Of a stretch of 9,937 nt of DNA, positions 1 through 6,360 are shown one piece after another (positions within the stretch are counted from its first letter, which is position 1; each line of letters begins with the position of its first letter). The notes under the pieces are model-generated. The model was given only the letters and a program-made list of their open reading frames with translations, searched no databases and was not told where the DNA came from. The DNA lies in contig ONFW01000026.1 in NCBI GenBank assembly GCA_900317215.1, positions 1-9,937 of the forward strand. Direction: 5' to 3'. This DNA comes from an uncultured Eubacteriales bacterium (GTDB taxonomy: Bacteria > Bacillota > Clostridia > Oscillospirales > Acutalibacteraceae). Both the position numbers and the translations under genes were made by a program.

Positions 1-608
1 TCTCTATAGGTCCATACATAGTATGTAAGGAGCATGGAGTCCATAGATTTAGGCTTTTTTACGTTAAGCGTGATGCTGTCCACACCGCCGGTCGATTCAC
101 TCTTCGGGGTACCGCCTATGATAGTGAGACGGTTCGGTCCGGAGGAGCCTACAGTGTAGGTTATGCTGAGCCTTGCAACCTTTGATTTGTTGCCGTAGGC
201 ATCTGAGTATCTCGAAAATGCAGTAAGAGTAAGAGTGGATTTATTGGAGCCCTCACCCTTTTTATATACTGCCATAACATAGGTCGTAGCTTCTGCTACA
301 GAGTCCGCATTCTTTTCGATTTTTGCGCCTCCGTCTATCGTTCCGCCCGGATCATTCATTATAAGGTACTCAGTGCCGACCTTTGAATAATCTGTAACAA
401 ACGTAGAATAGTAGGAGCGGGCATATTCAAGCGAGCTCTTGACATTTAGGTAAGCCTGTCTTCCGCTGATGTCCATAGTTGTAGATGACATGCTCTGAAT
501 AGATATGAACAACAGAGATGTCGAAATAATTATCAGAAATAGGCTGACTGCAATTGCCATTGGAAGCGAAAAACCTTTTTTGCTGTTTTCCATTACAGTC
601 TTATGCAT
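1..608 (-). CDS. PilX/GspK-like minor prepilin lacking Glu5 (3' end beyond window)
   Basis: The reading frame opens at the ATG at 608-606, behind an AAAGGAG ribosome binding site (625-619, 10-base spacing), and runs off the left edge, giving about 202 codons without a stop. The N-terminus reads MHKTVMENSKKG^FSLPMAIAV, a short basic leader ending in Gly12 followed by a hydrophobic stretch of about 22 residues, which is the class III prepilin pattern cut by PilD. Mature residue 5 is Met17 where most pilins have Glu, and residue 4 is Pro. In known systems the subunits without Glu5 are PilX/GspK-type, which sit at the pilus or pseudopilus tip. The remainder is a Ser/Thr/Gly-rich globular region with no recognised domain. 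It is the last visible gene of the three-prepilin unit, 24 bases after its neighbour. A prepilin-like role is well supported; the PilX/GspK assignment is inference from the missing Glu and gene position. Confidence 0.72.
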   Translation of the reverse strand, partial: MHKTVMENSKKGFSLPMAIAVSLFLIIISTSLLFISIQSMSSTTMDISGRQAYLNVKSSLEYARSYYSTFVTDYSKVGTEYLIMNDPGGTIDGGAKIEKNADSVAEATTYVMAVYKKGEGSNKSTLTLTAFSRYSDAYGNKSKVARLSITYTVGSSGPNRLTIIGGTPKSESTGGVDSITLNVKKPKSMDSMLLTYYVWTYR

Positions 609-632
609 TATTGCGTTTCTCCTTTCGTAGTA

Positions 633-1256
633 TTATTCTTTGATGATTGCAAACGCTGTGCTGTCTGTTGAATTGTTTTTAATATTTACGTTGACATTAT
701 TGTCTACCTCAACAAAGCTTGCGTCATTCTGTGTTGTAATGTACGATGGTGCCGCATTATTGATAATTGCAGAGCCCTTAAGCTCATAGCCTTCCTTCAT
801 CTTTATCTCATAATAGAGATATACAAAATTCTGATTGTCCTCAGGGTTTACCTTAACAGATTTCTGTTTTCTGACCCTGAAGGTCAACTCTTCTATGCCT
901 TCATAGGAGATAACAGTCGTCTGAGGGGGAGCGCCCTTCTTCTCTATCTCGAATCTCATCGTTCTAAGATATCCATTCATAAAATAGAGATAATACGCTG
1001 ACGTGCTTGGGTCAGGAAAATTTGTTATTGTGGAAACTGCCTTAACTGACGATGAGGTGCGAACAGAATTAAGGATAAAGGATTCTACCGCAAGTGCCGT
1101 ATCCTGCTCTCTGGAGGTAACAGAAGCAGTGTGATAATTCTTGATCGCAGAACCGACAAAGCCAACGCCCATGCCTGCGACCATGCCTAAAATAGCAATA
1201 GTAACGACCAGCTCAACAAGGGTCATACCGATCTTTGATCTTATCTTCTTCTTCAA
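633..1256 (-). CDS. PilW-like minor prepilin, TTG start
   Basis: This gene encodes a 207-residue prepilin-like protein. The leader MKKKIRSKIG ends at Gly10 and is followed by MTLVELVVTIAILGMVAGMG, so PilD should cut after Gly10 and N-methylate Met11; Glu15 is the conserved Glu5 of the mature pilin. A hydrophobic helix follows, then an extended domain of about 170 residues with beta-rich character. The size and position between a PilV-like and a PilX-like gene suggest a PilW/GspJ-type minor pilin, but the C-terminal part has no diagnostic motif. The start is TTG (1256-1254): the GGAGG at 1270-1266 lies 9 bases upstream, whereas the two ATGs in between (1264 and 1261) are only 1 and 4 bases from it and read ATG-ATG-AAT-TGA, a dead end. 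The gap to the upstream gene is 15 bases and the ribosome binding site lies directly against that gene's stop, so translation is probably coupled. Confidence 0.85.
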   Translation of the reverse strand: MKKKIRSKIGMTLVELVVTIAILGMVAGMGVGFVGSAIKNYHTASVTSREQDTALAVESFILNSVRTSSSVKAVSTITNFPDPSTSAYYLYFMNGYLRTMRFEIEKKGAPPQTTVISYEGIEELTFRVRKQKSVKVNPEDNQNFVYLYYEIKMKEGYELKGSAIINNAAPSYITTQNDASFVEVDNNVNVNIKNNSTDSTAFAIIKE

Positions 1257-1265
1257 TTCATCATA

Positions 1266-1270
1266 CCTCC
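1266..1270 (-). promoter_or_regulatory. Ribosome binding site that selects a TTG start
   Basis: The minus-strand text reads TAA-GGGAGGTATGATGAA-TTG. The stop of the PilV-like gene touches the GGGAGG, and the TTG at 1256 is at normal distance (9 bases). The closer ATGs give only a two- or three-codon peptide. This decides the start of the PilW-like gene. Confidence 0.75.
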
Positions 1271-1271
1271 C

Positions 1272-1820
1272 TTATGTTGTTGTCTGTGAGGCATAAGCAA
1301 TAAACGAGGAGTTGGTCAGCTTACCTCTGACATTGGTAACAGAGGTCATCAGTGTAACACCCTTGATATCATAGCTTTTTGCGCCTGTTGTTTTAAGTGT
1401 GCTCTTTGAGTTCGTGACGATCGTATACTGATTTTCATATTCAGGTGACGGGAAATTATCCGGAGCAACATACTGCAGATCCGGAAGGAGCGCTTCACCC
1501 GCTGCATGGACAGCATTCTCAGAGTTAGGGAGCTTAGCCGGAGCTCCGTCGCCTCCGAAGAAATACTTTCTGCAGGCAGCTTCATCTTCAAAATTCTGCT
1601 TTTTGATCGTCTGTGCCATTATCTCATTGACAGAACCGCCTTCTACCGCCGTACGATTTACATCCGCATTAAAAATCGTATTGCTGTAGCCGTTGGTCAT
1701 TGCGCTGAGAGTTGAGCCGAATACGATAACGATAATAACGATACCGATAATCAGCTCTACAAGCGTCATACCCTTTCGGGATCTTAGCTTGGGGATCTTT
1801 TGCCGCATTCGTTTTTCCAT
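1272..1820 (-). CDS. PilV-like minor prepilin, first gene of the pilin unit
   Basis: This gene encodes a 182-residue prepilin-like protein. The leader MEKRMRQKIPKLRSRKG is long and basic (17 residues). The mature chain begins MTLVELIIGIVIIVIVFGST, with Glu22 as mature Glu5 and a hydrophobic helix of about 20 residues. The C-terminal domain is short, with one cysteine and no pilin disulphide pair, and ends in a Thr-rich tail. The size and lead position fit a PilV/GspI-type minor pilin; a major pilin is less likely but cannot be excluded from sequence alone. The start at 1820 is chosen because AAAGGAGG (1837-1830) sits 9 bases upstream. An in-frame ATG at 1862 would add 14 residues, but that extension would translate through the ribosome binding site and the 5'-UTR hairpin. 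It is expressed from its own promoter about 70 bases upstream and followed 15 bases later by the PilW-like gene. Confidence 0.85.
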   Translation of the reverse strand: MEKRMRQKIPKLRSRKGMTLVELIIGIVIIVIVFGSTLSAMTNGYSNTIFNADVNRTAVEGGSVNEIMAQTIKKQNFEDEAACRKYFFGGDGAPAKLPNSENAVHAAGEALLPDLQYVAPDNFPSPEYENQYTIVTNSKSTLKTTGAKSYDIKGVTLMTSVTNVRGKLTNSSFIAYASQTTT

Positions 1821-1829
1821 CTTAAAAAT

Positions 1830-1837
1830 CCTCCTTT
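1830..1837 (-). promoter_or_regulatory. Strong Shine-Dalgarno of the PilV-like gene
   Basis: AAAGGAGG is almost fully complementary to the 16S rRNA tail and lies 9 bases before the ATG at 1820. It fixes the start at 1820, not at the in-frame ATG at 1862. It begins immediately after the hairpin at 1864-1838. Confidence 0.85.
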
Positions 1838-1864
1838 GAATGCTTATTCCGCAACAAAGCATTC
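1838..1864 (-). promoter_or_regulatory. 5'-UTR hairpin abutting the ribosome binding site
   Basis: In the transcript sense the sequence is GAATGCTT, an 11-base loop (TGTTGCGGAAT), then AAGCATTC, a perfect 8-bp inverted repeat. The 3' arm ends exactly where AAAGGAGG begins. There is no U-run after it, so it is not a terminator. It lies in the predicted leader of the pilin transcript. It could hold the ribosome binding site single-stranded, serve as a protein or RNA target, or stabilise the 5' end; the sequence cannot tell which. Confidence 0.6.
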
Positions 1865-1889
1865 TTCGACTTATATTTATTCATTTATT

Positions 1890-1917
1890 ATTATACTATA
1901 TTTAAAATGCAATTCAA
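1890..1917 (-). promoter_or_regulatory. Predicted sigma-A-type promoter of the pilin unit
   Basis: On the minus strand there is TTGAAT (1917-1912), a 16-base spacer and TATAAT (1895-1890), a perfect -10 with a 4/6 match -35. The region just upstream is A-rich (GGAAAAAATAGC), as an UP element would be. Transcription should begin near 1883, giving a leader of about 63 bases before the ATG at 1820. Its place after the pilC terminator and before three prepilin genes makes it the likely driver of that unit. Confidence 0.7.
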
Positions 1918-2212
1918 GCTATTTTTTCCAACTTATCTTACAAATATTCTATTCTGTTTTTATACACTATAACCATCGAATACATGTTTCATTGTTAATT
2001 ATGCATGTATAATTCTATCAACTTTATTTCTATTTGTTTAACAGGCAAATTTTTCCTTTGTCACCTGTTGTTTGATTTTGTTAATCCTGATGCCTTTGGC
2101 CTCGTTATTCCTCCTCCCTCTTCCGGATCAGACGATGTGTTCAACTGGTTCTTGAATAGTCTTCTCGTTTAGACGGAAGCTTAAACCGCTTCTACTCCTT
2201 ACATCTACGTTC
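1918..2212 (-). other. Intergenic region between the assembly operon and the pilin unit
   Basis: No convincing gene was found on either strand here. The part from about 1918 to 2040 is very AT-rich and holds an 18-bp near-palindrome (AATTATGCATGTATAATT, 1997-2014; only the central four bases break symmetry). The part from 2040 to 2212 is more GC-rich. It contains a hairpin at 2040-2069, an SD-like GGGAGGAGG (2118-2110, minus strand) with no ATG, GTG or TTG at usable distance, and short open frames without starts. It may be upstream regulatory DNA, an unrecognised leader RNA, or the remains of a gene. Confidence 0.5.
2040..2069 (-). other. Imperfect hairpin in the intergenic region
   Basis: In the minus-strand sense, AACAGG pairs with CCTGTT (6 bp) and, after a three-base bulge (TGA), CAAA pairs with TTTG around a seven-base loop (GGAAAAA). 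The structure lies about 120 bases upstream of the predicted promoter. No T-run follows it, so it is not a terminator. I did not recognise it as part of a known riboswitch class. Confidence 0.35.
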
Positions 2213-2244
2213 AAAAAAAGCGACCGGTTTGTACCGGCCGCTTT
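2213..2244 (-). terminator. Rho-independent terminator of the pil assembly operon
   Basis: On the minus strand, AAAGCGGCCGGT (2244-2233) pairs with ACCGGTCGCTTT (2228-2217) across a four-base loop (ACAA), a 12-bp stem with a single G-T wobble. The outer three pairs merge into a run of seven T (2219-2213). It begins 16 bases after the pilC stop. The plus-strand reading has only a short T-run, so it acts mainly on the leftward operon. It separates the assembly operon from the pilin unit. Confidence 0.92.
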
Positions 2245-2260
2245 AAGGTCTGATGCACTT

Positions 2261-3520
2261 TTATTTTTTTGCTGCCGTTGATGACGCAGAGCCAACGAGG
2301 TCGTACATACCAAACATAGGCAGGATCATCGAGATTACAAGCGTTGCAACTACAACACCGATAACAACAGTCATGATAGGTGTCATCATGTCTGTAAGTC
2401 TCTGTGTTGACTCATCTGTCTGAGCCTCAAAGAGGTCAGCCATTTTGTGGAGAGAATCACCAAGCATACCTGATTCTTCACCGACTCGGATCATCGAAAC
2501 GAGGATCGGGTCGAAAACCGGGTGCTTAGCCATTGCATCGTGAATAGTAACACCGATCTGAACATCGTCAAGAACTGCCTGAACCTGTTCACGAACAAAC
2601 GGATTAGGAACAACATCTCTTGCAAGTCCCATAGCTCTGTGGATCGGGATACCAGCGTCTGTAAGAGTTGACATAAGACGGCAGAATCTTGCAAGCGAGC
2701 TCTGACGGATAATGGGTCCGACAAGCGGTATCTTGAGCTGCAGCTTTGCCCATGCCATTGCAAAATCCGCGTTGGTTTTCTTGAGGGTCCTGAAACCGAA
2801 TACAAGACCAACAATAATGATAATGATAAGCCACCACCAGTGGATAAGAACATCCGAGAAGCCCATCATGAATTTTGTCAGTCCGGGAAGATCTCCGCCG
2901 AAATCCTTATATACTCCGGCAAACTGCGGTAGAACGAATACTGTAAGAATGATTACAACGATGATAACGAGACCCATGAGGAAGGCAGGATACATAAGTG
3001 CGCTCTTGATCTTACCTGTAAGAGCCATATCCTTTTTACAAAGGAGTGCGCACTGGTCAAACGCATCGTCAAGACGACCGTTTGCTTCACCGGCTTCGAT
3101 GATGTTGATATATATCGGGGGGAAGCCTGCAAAGTTTTTCATCGCCTGAGAAAGTGTAAAACCACTGTAGAGGTTCTCGTTTATCTCTCGGAGGATCTTT
3201 CTCATGCTGACATCCTTTTCGGAGTCGATCATGATCTGCATTGAGAGGGAAAGGTTGATACCTGCTCTCATCATCATGCCGAGCTGGCTGAGGACCATGA
3301 GCAGCTTTTTGGGCTTGATCTTTTTGGTATGGATATCTCCGCCAAGATCCATCTGCCAAATGCTTGTGGGCTCATCGCTGTCGTTACCGAGAGCAATCAG
3401 ATCCTGTACAACAAAGCCTTTTTCACGTAGTTTATTGGTAGCCTCGCCCTGTGAATCAGCCTCTATCGTACCCTCTTTTTTCTGACTTCTGGCGTTCATC
3501 GCCACATATTTATACTTCAA
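2261..3520 (-). CDS. pilC: PilC, T4P inner-membrane platform protein (GspF family)
   Basis: PilC is the polytopic membrane platform that the PilB and PilT motors act on to insert or remove pilins. The 419-residue product is of normal length and has the GspF layout. It starts with an N-terminal cytoplasmic segment (YKYVAMNARSQKKEGTIEAD at 3-22, then GEATNKLREKGF). The first GspF domain (about 70-195) carries the IEAGEANGRLDDAF signature near 141-154. Hydrophobic segments lie near 177-200 and 228-243. The second GspF domain (about 273-400) carries the matching IRVGEESGMLGDSL at 344-357, and a last membrane helix lies near 383-404. The start is TTG (3520-3518), 9 bases after AAAGGAG at 3536-3530, which overlaps the pilT stop codon; the next in-frame ATG (Met8) has no ribosome binding site. 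It is the last gene before the terminator. Confidence 0.95.
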   Translation of the reverse strand: MKYKYVAMNARSQKKEGTIEADSQGEATNKLREKGFVVQDLIALGNDSDEPTSIWQMDLGGDIHTKKIKPKKLLMVLSQLGMMMRAGINLSLSMQIMIDSEKDVSMRKILREINENLYSGFTLSQAMKNFAGFPPIYINIIEAGEANGRLDDAFDQCALLCKKDMALTGKIKSALMYPAFLMGLVIIVVIILTVFVLPQFAGVYKDFGGDLPGLTKFMMGFSDVLIHWWWLIIIIIVGLVFGFRTLKKTNADFAMAWAKLQLKIPLVGPIIRQSSLARFCRLMSTLTDAGIPIHRAMGLARDVVPNPFVREQVQAVLDDVQIGVTIHDAMAKHPVFDPILVSMIRVGEESGMLGDSLHKMADLFEAQTDESTQRLTDMMTPIMTVVIGVVVATLVISMILPMFGMYDLVGSASSTAAKK

Positions 3521-3529
3521 TGCTCTTCA

Positions 3530-3536
3530 CTCCTTT
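3530..3536 (-). promoter_or_regulatory. Ribosome binding site overlapping the pilT stop, selects TTG for pilC
   Basis: AAAGGAG shares bases with the TAA stop of pilT (3537-3535) and sits 9 bases before the TTG at 3520. This arrangement suggests translational coupling of pilT and pilC and supports the TTG start. Confidence 0.7.
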
Positions 3537-4581
3537 ATCTTCTGGCATCTGTATCGCCTATATCGAAGTTCCAAGCTCTTGCGATCTGCTCTGTGATAAG
3601 ACCCTGAGCGAGGAGGTTGTCTATGCTCTTGCTCATCGTTATCATACCGTACTGCTGGCCGAGCTGTATAGACTGCTGTATATTTGCTACCTTATTCTCA
3701 CGGATAAGGTTGCTGATAGCTGTTGTAACAAACATGATCTCAAATGCTGCTACTCGTCCGCCTGTTGCACGGGGAAGAAGTCTCTGAGAAATAACAGCCT
3801 TGAGCGAGGTAGAGAGCTGAACTCTGATCTGCTGCTGCTGATCCGGCGGGAAGATATCAACAAGACGGTCGATAGTCTTTGCTGCGCCCTCTGTATGTAC
3901 TGTGGAGAATACAAGGTGACCTGTTTCTGTTGCAGTAAGAGCGATCTGGATAGACTCACGGTCACGCATCTCACCGACGAGAATGATATCAGGATCCTCA
4001 CGCATTGCAGCACGCAGTGCCATAGGATAGGAACGGCTGTCAAGGCCGATCTCTCTCTGGTTAATAATGCAGCGCTTAGGGGTATGCAGAAACTCAACAG
4101 GGTCTTCAATTGTAATGATATGGCGGCTCTTATACTTGTTGATCTCGTTGATGAGAGCAGCAAGTGTAGTCGACTTACCGGAACCGGTAGGACCGCACAT
4201 AAGCACAAGACCTGAGTTAAGATCAAGGGTCTTTCTTATGGAATTAGGAAGGTTGAGTGTTGAAAGCTCAGGAACAACACTGTTGATTACACGAAGTACA
4301 AGTGCTGTACCGTTACGCTGTCTGAACGCATTCGCTCTGAAACGACCGCATTCACCGATCTCAACTGCGGCGTCTGCCTCACCTGTCTGAAGGAAGGTCT
4401 CAAACCTTGACTTGTTGAGAACTGCCTTGATGATAGCAGTTACCTCCGCCTCATTCAAAGCGGGATCATTTGTAAAGAAAACATTACCGTGAAGACGATA
4501 CGCTGGGTGGTTGCCCGACGCAATGTGAAGATCGGAGGCGCCCTTTGTTACGGCTTCTTTAACAAGGCTGTAAAAATCCAC
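3535..4581 (-). CDS. pilT: PilT, T4P retraction ATPase
   Basis: PilT is a hexameric cytoplasmic ATPase that powers pilus retraction and twitching. The 348-residue product has the family's usual length. An N-terminal PAS-like domain (about 1-100) begins with KGASDLHIASG. The ATPase core has Walker A GPTGSGKST (130-138), an Asp box ITIEDPVEF (156-164), Walker B DIILVGEMRD with Glu204, and a His box GHLVFSTVHT (221-230; His222 and His229). Near the C-terminus AISNLIRENK (288-297) matches the PilT signature AIRNLIRE with Ser for Arg, and there is no zinc tetracysteine, which separates it from PilB. The start is GTG (4581-4579); the only upstream purine run is a weak GGGG at 9 bases, so initiation may be modest or coupled to pilB, which ends 43 bases before. 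Its presence implies dynamic, retractable pili. Confidence 0.96.
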   Translation of the reverse strand: MDFYSLVKEAVTKGASDLHIASGNHPAYRLHGNVFFTNDPALNEAEVTAIIKAVLNKSRFETFLQTGEADAAVEIGECGRFRANAFRQRNGTALVLRVINSVVPELSTLNLPNSIRKTLDLNSGLVLMCGPTGSGKSTTLAALINEINKYKSRHIITIEDPVEFLHTPKRCIINQREIGLDSRSYPMALRAAMREDPDIILVGEMRDRESIQIALTATETGHLVFSTVHTEGAAKTIDRLVDIFPPDQQQQIRVQLSTSLKAVISQRLLPRATGGRVAAFEIMFVTTAISNLIRENKVANIQQSIQLGQQYGMITMSKSIDNLLAQGLITEQIARAWNFDIGDTDARR

Positions 4582-4624
4582 TTAAATCTACCCCATTCAT
4601 ATTTAAATTTGTTTTATAAAAAGC

Positions 4625-6328
4625 TTATTCATTGTTGATAGTCATATCAATAAACTCTTCATAAGAAGTCAGACCCTGAAGAACGTCTATTCTGACATTT
4701 TCCTTCATCGGGATCATTCCTTCTTTGATAGCAAGCTCTCTTATCTCGTCTGTACTCTTGCCCTCTGTGATAGCTCTCTTGAGCGTTGTAGTAAGGAGCA
4801 TTATTTCATGCACTGCGATTCGTCCCTTATAGCCCTTCTTGTTGCAGCGCTCACAGCCGCATTTGCGATAGAGGGTTATCTCCTGATCCTGAGGGATATT
4901 CAGAGATATCCTCTCGTTAAGGTCAGGGCTGTATGCCTCCTTGCATTCAACGCAAAGCCTTCTTGCGAGCTTCTGCGCTATGATACCAAGCAGAGCCGAG
5001 CTTACCATGTAGGGCTCGATACCCATATCTACGAGACGGGCAACAGAGCTCGGTGCATCGTATGTATGCAGAGTAGAGAGAACAAGGTGACCCGTGATAG
5101 CAGCCTGTACCGCAATACCTGCCGTCTCACCGTCTCGGATCTCACCGACCATTATAATATCGGGGTCCTGACGAAGGATGCTTCGGAGGGCAGCCGCAAA
5201 GGTCATACCTGCTTTTTCATTTGTCTGTACCTGGGTGATACCCTCCTGCAGCATTTCGACAGGGTCTTCAACAGTTATGATGTTGATATCCTCCGCCTTG
5301 ACCTCGTTGAGCGCCGTATAAAGCGTTGTCGATTTACCGGAACCTGTAGCACCCGTTACAAGAATAATACCACGGTTACTCTTTATAAGATGATTGAATT
5401 TTTCAAGATTCTCCGGAAGGAAGCCTATGCTTTCTTTTTTCAGCTCCATTCCGAGAGAGGTCGTAATACGCATAACTATCTTCTCTCCGTAGACGGAGGG
5501 AAGAACTGAAATACGGAAGTCGATATCTCTTCCGCCGACACGGTAGTTGATACGACCGTCCTGCGGGATACGTTTTTCTGCGATATTCATGTTGCCTATA
5601 AACTTGATACGCGAGGTTACCGAGGGTATAAGCTCAGGAGCGGTTTCAAGATATATCTGCAGCTTACCATCGATACGGAAACGTATTCTCAGGCATTTTT
5701 CCATCGGCTCTACGTGAATATCCGAGCACTTTGATGCGATAGCCTCTTCTATCATCGTATTAACAAAACGTATGATAGGCTGATCGTTTCCGTTGGCGTC
5801 CTGCTTTGCAGCCTCCTCAGCCTCCTGCTGAGCTTTTGTTTTGCCGCCCTTTGACTCAAGGAATTCCTTTGCATCATCGATAGCCTTCTGTGCAGCATAT
5901 ATTTCACGGAGCTTTCCGGCTATTTTGGAGGGCTCTGCGATAACGGGCATGATCTTCATCTTGGTGATGATGGACAGATCCTTCAGTCCCTTATAATTGA
6001 GGGGGTCGCCTATAGCAACTGTAAGGAAGCGTCCGTCCTGCTCGATCGGAACCACCATGTTTTTCTGAGCCATTTCCTCAGGTATCAGGTTTCCCAGTTC
6101 TTCGGGGATAGAGATAGTATCAAGATCCACATAAGGCATAAAGAGCTGCTTTTCAAGCGCTCTGCACACTTGCTGCTCGGTAACGATCTTATCTTCTATG
6201 AGGATATCAGCTATTCGTTTTTTTGTTTCCGAGTTGCGCTGCTTCATCAGCACCTCGTCAAGCTGTTCCTCGGTAATATCTCCCGAATTGATCAATATCT
6301 GTCCGATTTTCAAGTTACCGGCCTTCAT
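4625..6328 (-). CDS. pilB: PilB, T4P extension ATPase with N-terminal MshEN-like repeats
   Basis: PilB is the hexameric cytoplasmic motor for pilus polymerisation. The product is 567 residues, a normal length. The N-terminus carries two MshEN-like repeats: LKIGQILINSGDITEEQLDE starting at 6, ending at Gln30, and RIADILIEDKIVTEQQVCRA starting at 38, ending at Gln61. This fold binds c-di-GMP in some PilB/MshE proteins. A charged linker follows (about 145-180), then the GspE core: Walker A GATGSGKST (326-334), Asp box ITVEDPVEM (351-359), Walker B IIMVGEIRD with Glu396, and His box GHLVLSTLHT (413-422). A zinc-type tetracysteine (Cys459, Cys462, Cys492, Cys495) is present as expected for PilB and absent from PilT; Cys490 is an extra cysteine. 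The ATG at 6328 follows AAGGAG (6342-6337) by 8 bases. The gene sits between pilD and pilT. Confidence 0.97.
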   Translation of the reverse strand: MKAGNLKIGQILINSGDITEEQLDEVLMKQRNSETKKRIADILIEDKIVTEQQVCRALEKQLFMPYVDLDTISIPEELGNLIPEEMAQKNMVVPIEQDGRFLTVAIGDPLNYKGLKDLSIITKMKIMPVIAEPSKIAGKLREIYAAQKAIDDAKEFLESKGGKTKAQQEAEEAAKQDANGNDQPIIRFVNTMIEEAIASKCSDIHVEPMEKCLRIRFRIDGKLQIYLETAPELIPSVTSRIKFIGNMNIAEKRIPQDGRINYRVGGRDIDFRISVLPSVYGEKIVMRITTSLGMELKKESIGFLPENLEKFNHLIKSNRGIILVTGATGSGKSTTLYTALNEVKAEDINIITVEDPVEMLQEGITQVQTNEKAGMTFAAALRSILRQDPDIIMVGEIRDGETAGIAVQAAITGHLVLSTLHTYDAPSSVARLVDMGIEPYMVSSALLGIIAQKLARRLCVECKEAYSPDLNERISLNIPQDQEITLYRKCGCERCNKKGYKGRIAVHEIMLLTTTLKRAITEGKSTDEIRELAIKEGMIPMKENVRIDVLQGLTSYEEFIDMTINNE

Positions 6329-6360
6329 GTTTTCAGCTCCTTACGATTTTTACAGTGTAA

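Noticed and set aside
1821..1862. An upstream in-frame ATG that would lengthen the PilV-like prepilin by 14 residues
   Set aside because: The extension translates through the strong Shine-Dalgarno and hairpin, and gives an unusually long leader with two cysteines.
1800..2012. A 70-codon plus-strand open frame in the AT-rich intergenic region
   Set aside because: The composition (Tyr, Ile, Phe, Ser, His) is what AT-rich DNA gives by chance; it overlaps the start of a real gene and the promoter and has no ribosome binding site.
1865..2212. A c-di-GMP riboswitch controlling the pilin genes, as in Clostridioides pilA1
   Set aside because: I looked for the conserved GEMM-I core and for a plausible class II fold and saw neither; the predicted leader is too short unless a more distal promoter is used.
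2128..2313. A 61-codon minus-strand open frame across the end of pilC and the terminator
   Set aside because: Its start lies inside pilC in another frame with no ribosome binding site, and it runs through the terminator stem.
3451..4215. A 254-codon plus-strand open frame opposite pilC and pilT
   Set aside because: It is antisense to two well-supported genes, is Leu/Ser/Cys-rich with no domain, and is explained by codon bias of the opposite strand.
4582..4624. A promoter in the AT-rich gap between pilB and pilT
   Set aside because: There are AT-rich hexamers but no -35 element at suitable spacing; the gap fits continuous operon transcription.
4808..5509. A 233-codon plus-strand open frame opposite pilB
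   Set aside because: It is entirely antisense to the conserved PilB ATPase core and the translation has no recognisable family.
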